Shown here one piece after another: positions 42,099 to 52,987 of a stretch of DNA of 64,000 nt; the first letter of the stretch is position 1; each line of letters starts with the position of its first letter. The notes under the pieces were generated by a model. It did not search any database and was not told where the DNA came from. It saw only the letters and a list, made by a program, of their open reading frames with translations. Source of the DNA: Coptis chinensis (Eukaryota; Streptophyta; Magnoliopsida; Ranunculales; Ranunculaceae); assembly GCA_015680905.1 (NCBI GenBank), contig CM027378.1, forward strand, positions 43,249,001 through 43,313,000, written 5' to 3'. The position numbers were made by a program, and so were the translations under genes.

Positions 42099-43252
42099 TC
42101 TATAATACAAAACAGCTCAGTTTTTAAGCAAAATTATAAGGCTTAAGTGGTGGTTCTGATTTCCTCGGGATCCGTGCTAATGCTTGAAGAGTCCTATTTA
42201 CCTAATACTAAAGAGTCTGCTTAAAGGCTTAAGTGATGGTCCTCATTTTCTCGGGATCCGTACTAATGTTTGAAGAGTCCTATTTACATAATACTAAAAT
42301 AATACTAAAGAGTTTGCTTAAAGAGTCCTATTTATCTAATACTCTAAAATAGACAAAAACCTCCAAAATCTATTTACCTAATACTAAAGTGTCTGCTTGA
42401 AGAGTCATATTTACCTAATACTCTAAAATAGACAAAAACCTCCAAAACATACTGAACCTCTAAAATCCCGACTAAAAACCTCCAAAACCTTTTCTTCATG
42501 CAAATTCCCATTTTCTTCACGCAAACAGGTGTAGTTATTTCACATATTAAATTATATAATTGTTTCATTGTTTAAATACCCCTATAGCTTCTCCTACCGT
42601 TTGAAAAACGTGTATAAATTGAGTTATAAGGGCTTAAGTAGTGGTCCTGATTTCCTCGGGATCTGTGCTAATGCTTGAAGAGTCCTATTTACCTAATACT
42701 AAAGAGTATGCTTAAAGAGTCCTATTTACCTAATACTCTAAAATAGACAAAAACCTCCAAAATCTATTTACCTAATACTAAAGTGTCTGCTTGAAGAGTT
42801 CTATTTACCTAATACTCTAAAATAGACAAAAACCTCCAAAACTTACTAAACCTCCAAAACCCCGACTAAAAACCTCCAAAACCCCTTTTCTTCAAGTAAA
42901 AGTGTAGTTATTTCACATATTAAATTATATAATTATTTCATTGTTTAAATACCCCTATAGCTTCTCCTACCATTTGAGAAACGTGTATAAATTGAATATG
43001 GATTACACAATGAATAAATAGTTAAAGTTGTCTACGTACACTCCGCTTCTGGATGAACAAATTGTTCTCAATACATATACTCGGCTAAGATGATTTTCTA
43101 AGGCATATTCAATTAAGGGTATCACAATGACACTAACAAGTTCAATTTAAATGTCAAAGAAAAAAAAAATGGTAATTCTACTGTAAAAGTTAAATTTACG
43201 TGTATTCATTTAATTATGACTCGAGTGGCGTAGCCACGGGTTAAATTCTAGT
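42099..43252 (+). mobile_element. Non-autonomous Helitron, about 1.15 kb
   Basis: The 3' end has a GTGGC-GTA-GCCAC hairpin in GAGTGGCGTAGCCACGGG, 9 bp before CTAGT (43,248-43,252), followed by T. The 5' end fits TCTATAATACAAAACAGC at 42,099 preceded by A, giving the expected A/T insertion site. The interior is two to three tandem, partly deleted copies of a block with GATTTCCTCGGGATC, AGAGTCCTATTTACCTAAT and GACAAAAACCTCCAAAA (42,130-42,600 and 42,628-42,990). No Rep/helicase coding is present. Confidence 0.65.
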
Positions 43253-43295
43253 TATTGATGTTTATCATCTGTTCTCACTCATGTCTTACAAGTGT

Positions 43296-43456
43296 GAACA
43301 CTGAAATTAAGTTCATACTCTTGTTGGACTATGAACATTCAGTGTTCATATAATGGAACTACTAACACTGAATGTTCATACTCTTGTTGGACTATGAATA
43401 TTCAGTGTTCATACAATGGATCTACGAACACTGAATGTTCATACTCTTGTTGAATT
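43296..43456. repeat. TATGAACA/TGTTCATA dyad array F
   Basis: Units with CTCTTGTTGGAC linkers and TTCAG or CTGAA centres. A second linker type (TAATGGAACTAC) alternates. It starts 43 bp after the Helitron end. Confidence 0.8.
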
Positions 43457-44630
43457 ACTACACTGCGGGTAGTACTGTCCTTCTTAGGAACTTTTGTCGA
43501 ACCTAAATTATTGTGTGTTAACTATGGTGATAAGTTTTTGTAAGTTTTTCTCGTCAAAAATAGGTTGTTGAAGTAGGTAATAAGCATTACCACTGACACA
43601 GAAACCAGCATAAACCTACAAAGAATAAATTTCGAAGGTAACATGAACATCAACGCTTGCATAAACTAGAAAGATTGATGTCACCCTAAATATATGTAGT
43701 ACATTACAAGATATTATTTAATTTTAAATAAAAATATAAGCTCCGATAAATATAACATGAATGGTGACATCAACTATGGGTTAAACCGAAGTTGTAGTGA
43801 AGTCTATGAATGGGAGAATGGAGTGATTTAACATTGGGATTTTTGACAAATACCAACTTCTCTAGACTGAAATCAAAAGGATCCCTCCCGTTACATTCAA
43901 AAAACTGCAATGTTAGTAGGTCGATGAAATACCGGTAATGTAGTGAATACAATTTGTCCAACGAGACCCTCGGTTCCTCCACAACTTGTTGTGGTAATCA
44001 TGTAAAACCCTAAGTTCTAATTTCTCAAGTAGCATTGTTCTCCTCACCCGAACCTGCGAACATAATAGCAATAGTACCACTAAACTCTAAAATACTTTGG
44101 TGGGGATTTAGTCTCGGTAGCCCAATCCTCGGCCCAAGATTCAAGGGCAATGTTAAATACCAATATGCCTGCATCAAAAAGAGACCAGCCGTTCATATTC
44201 CTACATGTGCCACACACGCACAAAACGTACTAACGTCCCCTCAACTCTAAAATAGAGGACAATTCATACGTTCTAAAATAGAGGACCCTTCAAATTATAG
44301 ACCTCACCCGCTTACTTTACTTAGCCTCACCCACTTTATCAAGGTCACATACAAGGCCGACAATTACAGCAAGATAAGGAATGTCACATTCAAAGCATCA
44401 GGAAACCAAGCAAAAAGAAGAAACATACATTTAGCAAAAACAAAGGAACGAATTGACGGCCAAGCTCAAGCCCCAGTTTGTTTATTAACCGAGCTGCTGA
44501 GTCTACTCAGGAAATCCAAGTCGATCAACCTTCTCCATTTCAAACTTCGAATCGAACAATTCAAAGATACATGATGATTGATTGATTATAGGTTTTCATG
44601 GATTTTCATGGCTTAGGCTGTGCAGATGTC
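43457..44630. other. Intergenic with a minor unrecognised frame
   Basis: 43,770-43,982 (-) is open with RVSLDKLYSLHYRYFIDLLT; it could be a stray exon. Nothing else is supported. Confidence 0.3.
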
Positions 44631-45185
44631 TCAATAGTAACAGAATTGAATTTCAATTGGGACATAGTTGCCATGGAATCTATTTGATTCTGCATTGATT
44701 AAACATCTTTCTTTAGTTTCCAAGTCTTGAAGAAGCTTACAATCTTTTGGATTTGCATCGACTACTTCAAACTCAGATTGTAACTTTGTCACCTGATTAT
44801 TTACATTGCCAAAATACTTGATGAAGAGAAACACTCGTCTATTTATGAAGAGAAACACTACGCCAATGTAACATTGCTCTGGCGTAAAACTCCACAAATG
44901 TCAGCCTTCCAGACGCTTCATCGATCTTGTAATCCTGGCAACTTTAGGAGTGGAATTTGACTCTTCAACACCAAGCTTTCCACTTATTCTCCTTTTTGTT
45001 TGCCAACGCCAACTACATCTCTTTGTAGTTGCTGCACGAGGGTCCTTCTTGCTGAAAATCTGATGCCCCTTGCACTGTCGTTGCACCTTCTTGTGTTTCC
45101 TTGACAATTGTGGAATTAGGCAATGGAGCTCGATGCCTCGGAACATCAGTATATGTGAAAAACAATAAAATACAATTAAGAACAC
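44631..45185 (-). other. Two adjoining unrecognised open frames
   Basis: 45,185-44,901 has a basic stretch (KVQRQCKGHQIFSKKDPRAA, TPKVARITRSMKRLEG) and 44,897-44,631 continues with VNNQVTKLQSEFEVVDANPK and DLETKERCLINAESNRFHG. They are separated by a single stop in the same frame. A gene fragment seems likely; the family is unknown. Confidence 0.3.
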
Positions 45186-45527
45186 TATATTGTCTTTAGC
45201 TATATTGTCAAATATATCGAGATGTTCTCTAATATACCAAATAACAAATTGAACTATTTAAGTAAAGAACAAATTCACATTCAACCGACTCTCAAACGCG
45301 GCCAAGAAATATAGATATAGGGAAGGGATCGGTTTACTCACTTTCATACTCTAAATAGCGTGTCGGATCAATTAATCTAATGGCCAGTTTTTTTGCTTAG
45401 GTGGATAGCCATGTACTTTGTTCGAGGAATATGGCTTTGAGCTTGAGTCGAGAACTCAAGAGCGAAACTAGTAATGAAGTTAAGGACAATCATGGGTCCC
45501 ATTTCTTCTCTCTCCTTCCTTTCCTTT

Positions 45528-45792
45528 GTTGTTCATACTTTCGGTGTTCATAGTCCACTAGGAGTTTGAACACTGAATGTTCATACTATTGTTGGACTAT
45601 GAACATTCAGTGTTCATACTCTTAGCGGACTATGAACATTGAATGTTCATACTCTTGTTGGACTATGAACAATCAGTGTTCGTACTCCTAGTTGACTAAG
45701 AACATAGAATGTTCATACTCTTGTTGGACTATGAACAATCAGTGTTCATACTCCTAGTGGACTATGAACACTGAATGTTCATACTCTTAGTC
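45528..45792. repeat. TATGAACA/TGTTCATA dyad array G (most regular)
   Basis: About eight units of exactly 33 bp: TGTTCATA, 12-nt linker, TATGAACA, 5-nt centre. Linkers alternate between CTCTTGTTGGAC and CTCCTAGTGGAC types, and centres alternate between TCAG and TGAA types, giving a 66-bp higher-order unit. Confidence 0.88.
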
Positions 45793-45794
45793 TT

Positions 45795-46260
45795 TCAGTC
45801 CTTCTCAGTTTCACCCACTGAACTTAGGAAAATCATGTGACAATGACAAGTGAAGATGGAAAAGGAATACTCACCATCTTGGTTGGTTGGTTGAATTCTT
45901 GGTAGCACCGTCTCTCTGCCGATCTTGCACAAAGTCCACATAAATATGAACGAGCCCGCCTTCTTCGGAGGAGCCGAATTGGCAAAGAACTCTATCACCG
46001 CTGTCGTCGGTCTCTAGTGTAATTTTCATGCCCCTAACCAACCAACAAACAAGAACATTTTCATCGAGGGACATTCAATAACTTCTCGTATCCAATTAAA
46101 CAACTTCGCTCTTGTCATTTCATTAAGCCGCATCTCTGGAGAATCAACAACTTGACCACCATTGTACACCCACACTTTCATCCCTCTCATCTTTTTACCA
46201 ACCTAAATCCCTCCATAATGGGCCCTAATGGATTTGCTATCAAGATGAGTGGCTAAAGTG
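45795..46260 (-). pseudogene. Possible MuDR-type N-terminal fragment
   Basis: Minus-strand blocks read EDDDDDDAPTGGTLATHL, then after a stop MKVWVYNGGQVVDSPEMRL and NEMTRAKLFNWIREVIEC, then in another frame MKITLETDDSGDRVLCQFGS and LVHIYVDFVQD. Short N-terminal domains of this look precede the MuDR domain in plant MULE proteins; the assignment is tentative. It lies just downstream of, and on the same strand as, the plant-mobile-domain pseudogene. Confidence 0.3.
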
Positions 46261-46700
46261 CCACCAGTTGGAGCATCATCATCATCGTCATCTTCACCTC
46301 TCTCCGTCCGTGTCACCATTGCCACTATCGAGCTTGTATAAGTTGATACCAATCCAGGATCAGTTGCAGGTCAGTCACATTGCTCGCTACTGTGCGTGGG
46401 GTTTTGCTGTATTGAGGAATCTTTTAATATCTCCGCAAGCATCGAACGCAACTGTGGAGGGATTTCTTGATCACGAGTATTTAGCAGTATTGGTTCAACC
46501 AACTTTGCAAACTGAACAGAGTGCTCCCTCTGCAAGAAAGATGAAACTTACAATAACCTGTTATAGAGGTTACATCAATTATAGAACTAACCATAAGTAA
46601 ACAAAAATAACGAGACTATTGTAATGACAAGTCCATCATAGATTGACAACAATAGGGCATGGGTAGGTCACCATCGGACTATTTATTTGAACACCAATTT
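46261..46700. other. Intergenic, no gene seen
   Basis: The 110-codon plus-strand frame starting at a His repeat looks like chance. No repeat of note. Confidence 0.35.
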
Positions 46701-46722
46701 TAATTTTTTTTCAAGTGATTCG

Positions 46723-48120
46723 TCACATCATAGTAGAAGTTGGGGTATAGAGCAAACTAATAGATTCACAAAAAATCACCTCTCGATGCCATCTATCCAT
46801 GAACAACAACTCGCCAGAAGCCAGTGGTGTAACTCGAGTCAAATAGTGATCCAGGTACCAATCCAGATACACTTCACTCGTATCCTGAGGGTAGTCTACT
46901 ATGTGTTCACAATGACCCATCCACCAATCATTCCACTCCCTAACACATCTTTCCATGAATTCCGATTTCGCTTCATGGTCCCATCTATCTAGCGGGGCTG
47001 GTATATGTTGTTGAAACCCAAATTGCCTCATACTACGATCAGGAATATACTTCACTACATAATCAAAGTGGATCAGCCAGGTAGGTGTCGGGACCAAGAG
47101 TGAAGACAAAAAGGCAAAATCAGGAGTATTCAGCCACTTATCCCATGGCTGCCAGACAACCTAAGAAACAAATTAATATTAGTAATAGTATGCGGACATA
47201 ATGTGTTTTATAAATTGTTGGTACCGATAAAGACGCTAACCCGATCCTCAAGGAGTGTGTTCAACTCATCTCTCGATAACTTGATAATGATTGCTTTCTC
47301 GTGAGGTCGATCCCCGATATATTTCCATCCGCAAGCCAGGGGAATACAACTTTTGGTTCACGAAGTCAATGGATACAAGCGGAACCTCTCATAAAACCAA
47401 GTCTACAAATAAAATTTTAAAAGTTACATCAATTCCACAATATACAATTAAGGCTAAATCTAAAGGCCCATACATCTTGCGTACCATACAAAGATGACCA
47501 AGACATGCTCTACAATTAATCCAAAAAAGTTCAACTATACCCAACAATACGTACCAACAACAATGTAGAAGAACCATACAAGTTGAGTCAAAAATTTGAT
47601 TTTGTTCCTCTCTTGCACTCATTTGGTGTACGGCGGATTGATGCTCCCTTTAGGGCCTTAAATAAATACGCAAGAGTAGCACTAGCCCAAGCATACATGG
47701 CACAAGACTCAATATTGTTCAGAAATTGTAGGTACTTGGTATGGACACAGTTGCCCCCTTCTCAGAAAATATGGTGCTTCCAATGAGGTACAGGACATAT
47801 GCAATTGTGGCCCTTGTCTGATGTTCAGATCCAACATTGGAAAAGGTATCTGTCAACCATCGGATATCAACGCTTTTCCCTCTTACTTTGTCTTTAGGGG
47901 GTGAAACGCCCAAAATTTTTGAGCAAGCCTTTTCTGCACTCCAGTCCAAGTTGTCAACAAGGGCATTCCCAAAGATGTTCAAGCCTAATATATGACCTAC
48001 ATCCTGAAGAGTAATTGTAAGTTCAAACGACGGGAAGTGGAAAGAATTGGTTTCAGGTCTCCATCGGTCAATCAGAGCAGATATCAACTCTCTCGTCCCC
48101 TTTGGAAATGTTGAATTTTT
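46723..48120 (-). pseudogene. Plant mobile domain protein (MAIN/MAIL- or PP7-long-like), broken
   Basis: Exons on the minus strand: 48,120 to about 47,630 (ELISALIDRWRPETNSFHFP, ELTITLQDVGHILGL, RWLTDTFSNV, IAYVLYLIGSTIFSEKGATV, then frame change to ESCAMYAWASATLAYLFKAL); about 47,395-47,225 (IPLACGWKYIGDRPHEK); and 47,159-46,723 (VVWQPWDKWLNTPDF, HFDYVVKYIPDRSMRQFGFQ, VYLDWYLDHYLTRVTP). These are hallmark blocks of the PMD family, which includes MAIN and MAIL1 (nuclear proteins for genome stability and silencing) and many transposon-borne copies. A frameshift near 47,735 and a stop before the middle exon argue for a dead, transposon-type copy. Confidence 0.75.
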
Positions 48121-48379
48121 CTAAGGTATTGAAACCCCATTTTGAAACCATCTTCTTTTGGTTTCCGGATAACTTCCATTGATGTAAATTTTTAGTGTGC
48201 TCATGGGTACGAACCAATTTGGATCTATCATGTTTATCATTTACACGAGTTATTGGTTGTGAATCGATATGTGTAATAAAATTAAAGCAGAGTAGAAATC
48301 GAAATAAATTACCACTCCCTCCACAAGTAATATATGGTCATCTTGCATATATGGTCATCTTGCATATACAAGTAATCAT

Positions 48380-48600
48380 TTAGATGTCGGTTCCGTCCCC
48401 AGATGACCGTTCCCATTTCATATTACGCTCTATCCTTCTATCCTCTTTTCGGGCTTTGGTCCAAACAAGAATCCTTCTTTTAAAATAGGTCCAAGTCGCA
48501 TCTTTAACAGTTCTAGTAACCTTCGGCCTCCCATTTGGTTTTCCTAATGCTCGAATTGCCCTTTTTACCCCATTTCTCTAATATTCTACAAAACTCTCTT
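48380..48600 (-). other. Possible exon, unrecognised
   Basis: A minus-strand frame of about 70 codons is open and basic (RAIRALGKPNGRPKVTRTVK, TYFKRRILVWTKARKEDRRI) and ends at a stop at 48,380. It lies upstream of the PMD exons, same strand, so it could be a separate captured exon. Family unknown. Confidence 0.25.
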
Positions 48601-49635
48601 TTTCACCTGTAGAATCTTAAAACGTAATCATTTAGATGATGGCTAAACAAGAGGCATAATCGAGGGTTAAATAGCAGTTTTGAGTAACCAAGTGAGGATC
48701 ATCTCCCATCACTAGAACGCGTTTACAATAATTTTGTGATGCATAATCGTATTTGTAGGTGTTTACTGTTTATATTAAAACATAGTTTAAACTGTGCAAC
48801 CACCTCAAATAAATAATAATTAAAAGATTGAGTATACTCCAATGAAACTATCTTAAAATGAACGATCAGTTTGGATGCTTATATGTAACACAAAAAACAC
48901 ATTAACAAGGGGCAAACAATAAGAGGAAGAATAATCAACCAAATAAGTTAATAAGTTAATGCCTTCGTATGTTAATAAAAACAATGCAACAAAAGAAAAA
49001 AAATAAAATAAAAAAGGAGTTCGGAATGGTCGCAGGTGATATCTCCAAATCCCTAATTCCAAGTATATATGTTTAGAAACAAGAAGAGTGAAAAATAATT
49101 AAGAGACTAAATAGAATACTTGTTACCTTTTGAAAGCCGGTAGAGTTTGGAGAAGAGTTTCTGGCGCATAAATAAGAGACCGAGTGAAATAATCACTCCC
49201 AAACCCAAGCTTATTTCATAATCACTCTCAAGGACAGGGACGGGGAAAGTTCAAGTTTGCCCTTGAATACGTGTACACAATCAAAAACCCCCAAAACCCC
49301 CAAAAAAAAACGCTCCACAAACTCCCGCAAAAAACTCTCCACAAACCGAAAACCTAAGCAAAATCTCAAATTTCCATCAAAACAAAACAAAATGTCAAAA
49401 TCACCGTTCGGATTGAAGAGAACACATGCAACACTGAAAATTGCACAAATCTAAGTCTTCAAAATCAAATTTATTGTGAAGAACACCAAGATAAATTAGA
49501 CCAACAAATTGTGTTATTTTCACAACTTGAGAACGGGAAGAAGGCGAACTACCATTATGGGTACATTTCAATGATGTTGAATTATATTTTTCATGTTATA
49601 ATTATTGAAATTCGTGATTTTTTTGCTAGAAAAAG
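48601..49635. other. Intergenic, with a Lys-rich plus-strand frame
   Basis: 49,257-49,454 (+) encodes a Lys/Ser/Thr-rich peptide (KTPKTPKKKRSTNSRKK). It may be a first exon of the coiled-coil gene that follows, or chance. Nothing else is supported. Confidence 0.3.
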
Positions 49636-49880
49636 ATATGAACATTATTTGTTCATATCACTATTTGGATTTTCATGGTAACTTGCACAGTTTACATGTT
49701 AGGATATGAATGTTAGGAAATATATGTATGAACATTCATTGTTCATACTCTTGTTGGACTATGAGCATTCAGTGTTCATATAATGGAGTGGACTATGAAC
49801 ATTGAATGATCATACTCTTATGGACTATGAACATTCAGTGTTCATACCATTGAACTATAAAGCGATGAATGTTCATACCC
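49636..49880. repeat. TATGAACA/TGTTCATA dyad array H
   Basis: Begins with isolated cores (TATGAACATTATTTGTTCAT), then CTCTTGTTGGAC-linked units with TTCAG and TTGAA centres. It lies inside the probable 5' region or an intron of the gene at 49,970-52,987. Confidence 0.75.
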
Positions 49881-51234
49881 CACCATACATCAACAGACTA
49901 ATGTTTGTAGGGTACTTTGCTATTTTTAATTTATATCACGCTTCATTTATTTGTTCATTTATTTGTAGGAATTACTCCAAGGGATGAAAAGCAAATCAAA
50001 GAGGAAGAACAAATCAAAGAAAAATAAGTCCCCGTGGGAAAAGAGCATGTTCAAAATCTGCAACTAAGCAAATGAAGCCCGAATCGAAAGTAGCACTCCT
50101 ACCAAGAAAAGGAAGAAAGAGTCAAGCAAAGAAAGTAGTTCCTAAAAAGAAGAGTAGGAAAGCGGTTTCTAAAAAGAAGGCGTAAGAGGAGAGTGAAAAG
50201 GAGAATGAAGAGGAGGAGAAGGAAGATCAGGGAAATGAACTAGTATTGACCAAGGCACAGGCACCTCAGCTGCGAAGCAGCCTCTCCTGTATGATAAAAC
50301 TAGTAAAACTTCTAAAGGAAAAGAAAATTCTAGAAAATTATGTTGAGGCAATGAAGAAGACACCATTCTGGTTGTTGTTTAAAGCATTGTGGGAAGGGGA
50401 GATTGTAGAAGGTAACGAAAACAAGCCCAACAAAGAAATATTTAATCTCTTGGACAAATATGATTTCAACTCTAATGAATTTCAGATAGATGGAAAAAGT
50501 TTAAAGCTGACTTATGAGGAGATAAGTCTAATGTTTGGGTCGCCTTTTAATGTAAAATGTTTTTAATCCAACAGAGACTATTGGTTCTAAAGATAAACAA
50601 ACAAGATTCATATCAAAGTACTTGGGTGGTGGGGAGAAATCAATAATCAACAAGGCTGATATAAGGGGTGCAATATTGCAGACCTTGAATGAGACAAATG
50701 ATGAACATGCAGCTGAAGATTTCTCAAGGCTGATGTCGCTTTACATGTTCACCACTTGCTTCTTTGCTAACGCCAATTCCAGAGTAACTTGGCCCTTAAT
50801 CAAGGCTGTAGAAGACTTGGAATCATTGAGAAAGTTGTCTTGGCCCAATGCCATACACGACGAATTGATTGCTTGCAGCCAAAAGCACAAAAAGACGAAG
50901 ATAAAGACGATCAGTGGATGCACAATAATGTTTATGGTATAGTATTTCAACTGCATCTCCTTAATATATATGTTTGTATGTTTGTATAACAATTGGTGGA
51001 GTATGAACAATGATTGTTCATATATGAAATCTTTGTAAATGCCTCGCTTGTATAACATTTTAGCACTAAATATGGGTTTCATCACACACATTGCAGTTTT
51101 GGATATGTGAGCACACCCACTCATTAAAAAGGTGGAAAATCATGAAAGAAAATTCCCAAGGTATGCGAGATGGAATCAAGAAGAAATTGATTGACAATTC
51201 GAAGCAAGACCTCAACATGTTAAAAGTCGATCGG

Positions 51235-52370
51235 TAGATTTCAACCTATATGAAGTGTATAAATACACACTATAGTATTAGTGTATAACTAGAATAACCG
51301 CATATACATGGTTGGGGCGAAAGTGTAGCAAGGAGGAGATAAGAGGAGGAAGATGAAGGAGGGAGATGAAGAGAAAATCAGCAGATGAGAGGAGGAAGAT
51401 GAAGGAGGGAGGAGATGAAGGGCGAGAAGAGAGAGAGACTATTAGAGAGCGGGGGTACGGTACAGACAGACACCAACAAAGTGGATTTTAGGGGGCTTTT
51501 GAAACTGACCTCAAGAGTTCGGCTACGTTCACGGATGAACACTAATGTTAATAGTCCAATAAGAGTATGAACATTGATTGTTCATGGTCCAAATTTCAAA
51601 CACTAATTGTTGATGCTGAACTTTATCGTAATTGTTGATGCCGAGCTATAAATGGATGAGGAAAAGAACATTGCTGCAGAACATATCCAGCGACGTTGCA
51701 CCCTCTGATCAGGTAGATTTCAACCTATATGAAGTGTATAAATACACACTATAGTATTAGTGTATAAATATACTATAGTATTAGTATTATTAATATCCAA
51801 TAGTAGTTATGAACAAATATTGTTCATACCCCCAAATAGGCATGAACACTGAATGTTCATAGTCCAATAAGAGTATGAACATTGATTGTTCATGGTGCAA
51901 ATTTCGAACACTAATTGTTGATCTTGAACTTTATCGTAATTGTTGATGCCGGGCTATAACAAATGAGAAAATAGCATTGCTGCGAACATATCCAAAGGAT
52001 CGTTGTACCTCCGATCGTAGATTTCAACCTATATGAAGTGTATAAATACACACTATAGTATTAGTGTATAAATATACTATAGTATTAGTATTATTAATAT
52101 CCAAAATAGTTATGAACAAATATTGTTCATACCACTAAACCGGTTATGAACAATCATTGTTCATACCCCCAAATAGGAACAACTCAATGTTCATAGTCCA
52201 ATAAAGAGTATGAACATTGATTGTTCATGGTCCAAATTTCAAACACTAATTGTTTATGCTTTGAACTTTATCGGTATTGTTGATGTCGGCGGTATAACAG
52301 ATGATGAAATAGCATTGCTGCGAAACATATCCAAAGATTGGCGTTGTACCTCCGGATCAAGAAATGATTG
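51235..52370. repeat. Threefold tandem repeat, unit about 304 bp, carrying an exon and dyad cores
   Basis: Copies start at TAGATTTCAACCTATATGAA at 51,235, 51,714 and 52,018. Each has ACACTATAGTATTAGTGTAT, TATGAACA/TGTTCATA cores, ACTTTATCGTAATTGTTGAT and an exon-like GAAATAGCATTGCTGCGAAC. Copies 2 and 3 are 304 bp apart. Copy 1 is longer, with a GGAGGA-rich insertion at about 51,301-51,530. A lone dyad core also sits at 50,998-51,022. Confidence 0.8.
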
Positions 52371-52409
52371 TCCAAATTCCTATGGACTGAAGAAGATGAT
52401 GAGGCCATG

Positions 52410-52905
52410 TCAATAAGACTGGAGAACCAAATTTTGAGGGAGAAGGTCAACGACTCGAACAAGACCAAGACCCATTTGTGCAGAAGAAATTGAACAATTG
52501 AAGGAAGAGTTGAGGGAGAAGGTCAACACACTTGAACAAGAACTTCATTTGTGCAAAGAAGAAATTGAACAATTGAAGGAAGAGTTGAGGGAGAAGGTCA
52601 ACACACTTGAACAAGAACTTCTTTTGTGCAAAGAAGAAAAAATGAAAAGTTGAAGGAAGAGTTGAAAAAGAAGGTCAACACACTCAAACAAGACATTCAG
52701 TTGTGGAAAAAGAAAATGAAAAGTTCAAGGAAGAGTTGAGGGAGAAGGTCAATACACTTGAACAAGAACTTCTTTTGTGCAAAGAAGAAAATGGAAAGTT
52801 GAAGGAAGAGTTGAAAAAGAAGGTGAACACACTCAACAAGAACTTCATTGTGCAAGAAAGAAAATGAAAAGTTCAAGGAAGAGTTGAAAAAGAAGGACCG
52901 GCAAG
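52410..52905 (+). repeat. Coding tandem repeat, about 75 bp (25 residues), coiled coil
   Basis: The unit EIEQLKEELREKVNTLEQEL plus HLCKE is repeated about six times. The first two clean copies are 75 bp apart (52,486 and 52,561). Later copies vary (KLKEELKKKVNTL) and contain one-base indels that shift frame. Leu/Val spacing fits a long parallel coiled coil. Confidence 0.75.
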
Positions 52906-52987
52906 AGCGGGATAAGGAAGAAGTGCAACCTCAAACTGAAAAAGCAGTCCACCATCATGTACCGAATGAGGATGCAGAAATGGTGTT

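Larger units (their letters stand above)
49970..52987 (+). pseudogene. Transposon-associated plant protein (PMD/Ulp1-associated N-domain plus coiled coil), truncated by Athila insertion
   Basis: The start is Lys/Ser-rich and nuclear-signal-like (MKSKSKRKNKSKKNKS), then an acidic tract. A globular domain follows (50,246-50,566: FWLLFKALWEGEIVEG, NLLDKYDFNSNEFQIDGKSL, TYEEISLMFGSPF), continuing after a frame change at 50,570-50,930 (FISKYLGGGEKSIINKADIR, DFSRLMSLYMFTTCFFANAN, AVEDLESLRKLSWPNAIHDE, SGCTIMF). Next is an exon after a TTGCAG acceptor near 51,095 (WICEHTHSL). Then comes a tandemly repeated small exon (51.2-52.4 kb) and a coiled-coil tail (52,410-52,905). The frame ends inside NEDAEMVF where the Athila-like LTR begins at 52,988. 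Proteins with this domain order occur beside Ulp1-type or PMD transposon genes; molecular function is unknown. Confidence 0.55.

Noticed and set aside
46268-46600. 110-codon frame starting with a His repeat
   Set aside because: The His run is a CATCAT microsatellite and the remainder has no domain or exon signals.
28990-52250. CRISPR-like reading of the dyad arrays
   Set aside because: Spacers are not unique, repeats are themselves palindromic with 5-nt and 12-nt gaps, and the DNA is plant nuclear; no cas genes.
28990-52250. Steroid-receptor-type response elements (GAACA-n3-TGTTC)
   Set aside because: The spacing here is five, not three, and plants lack such receptors; no regulatory claim is made from it.
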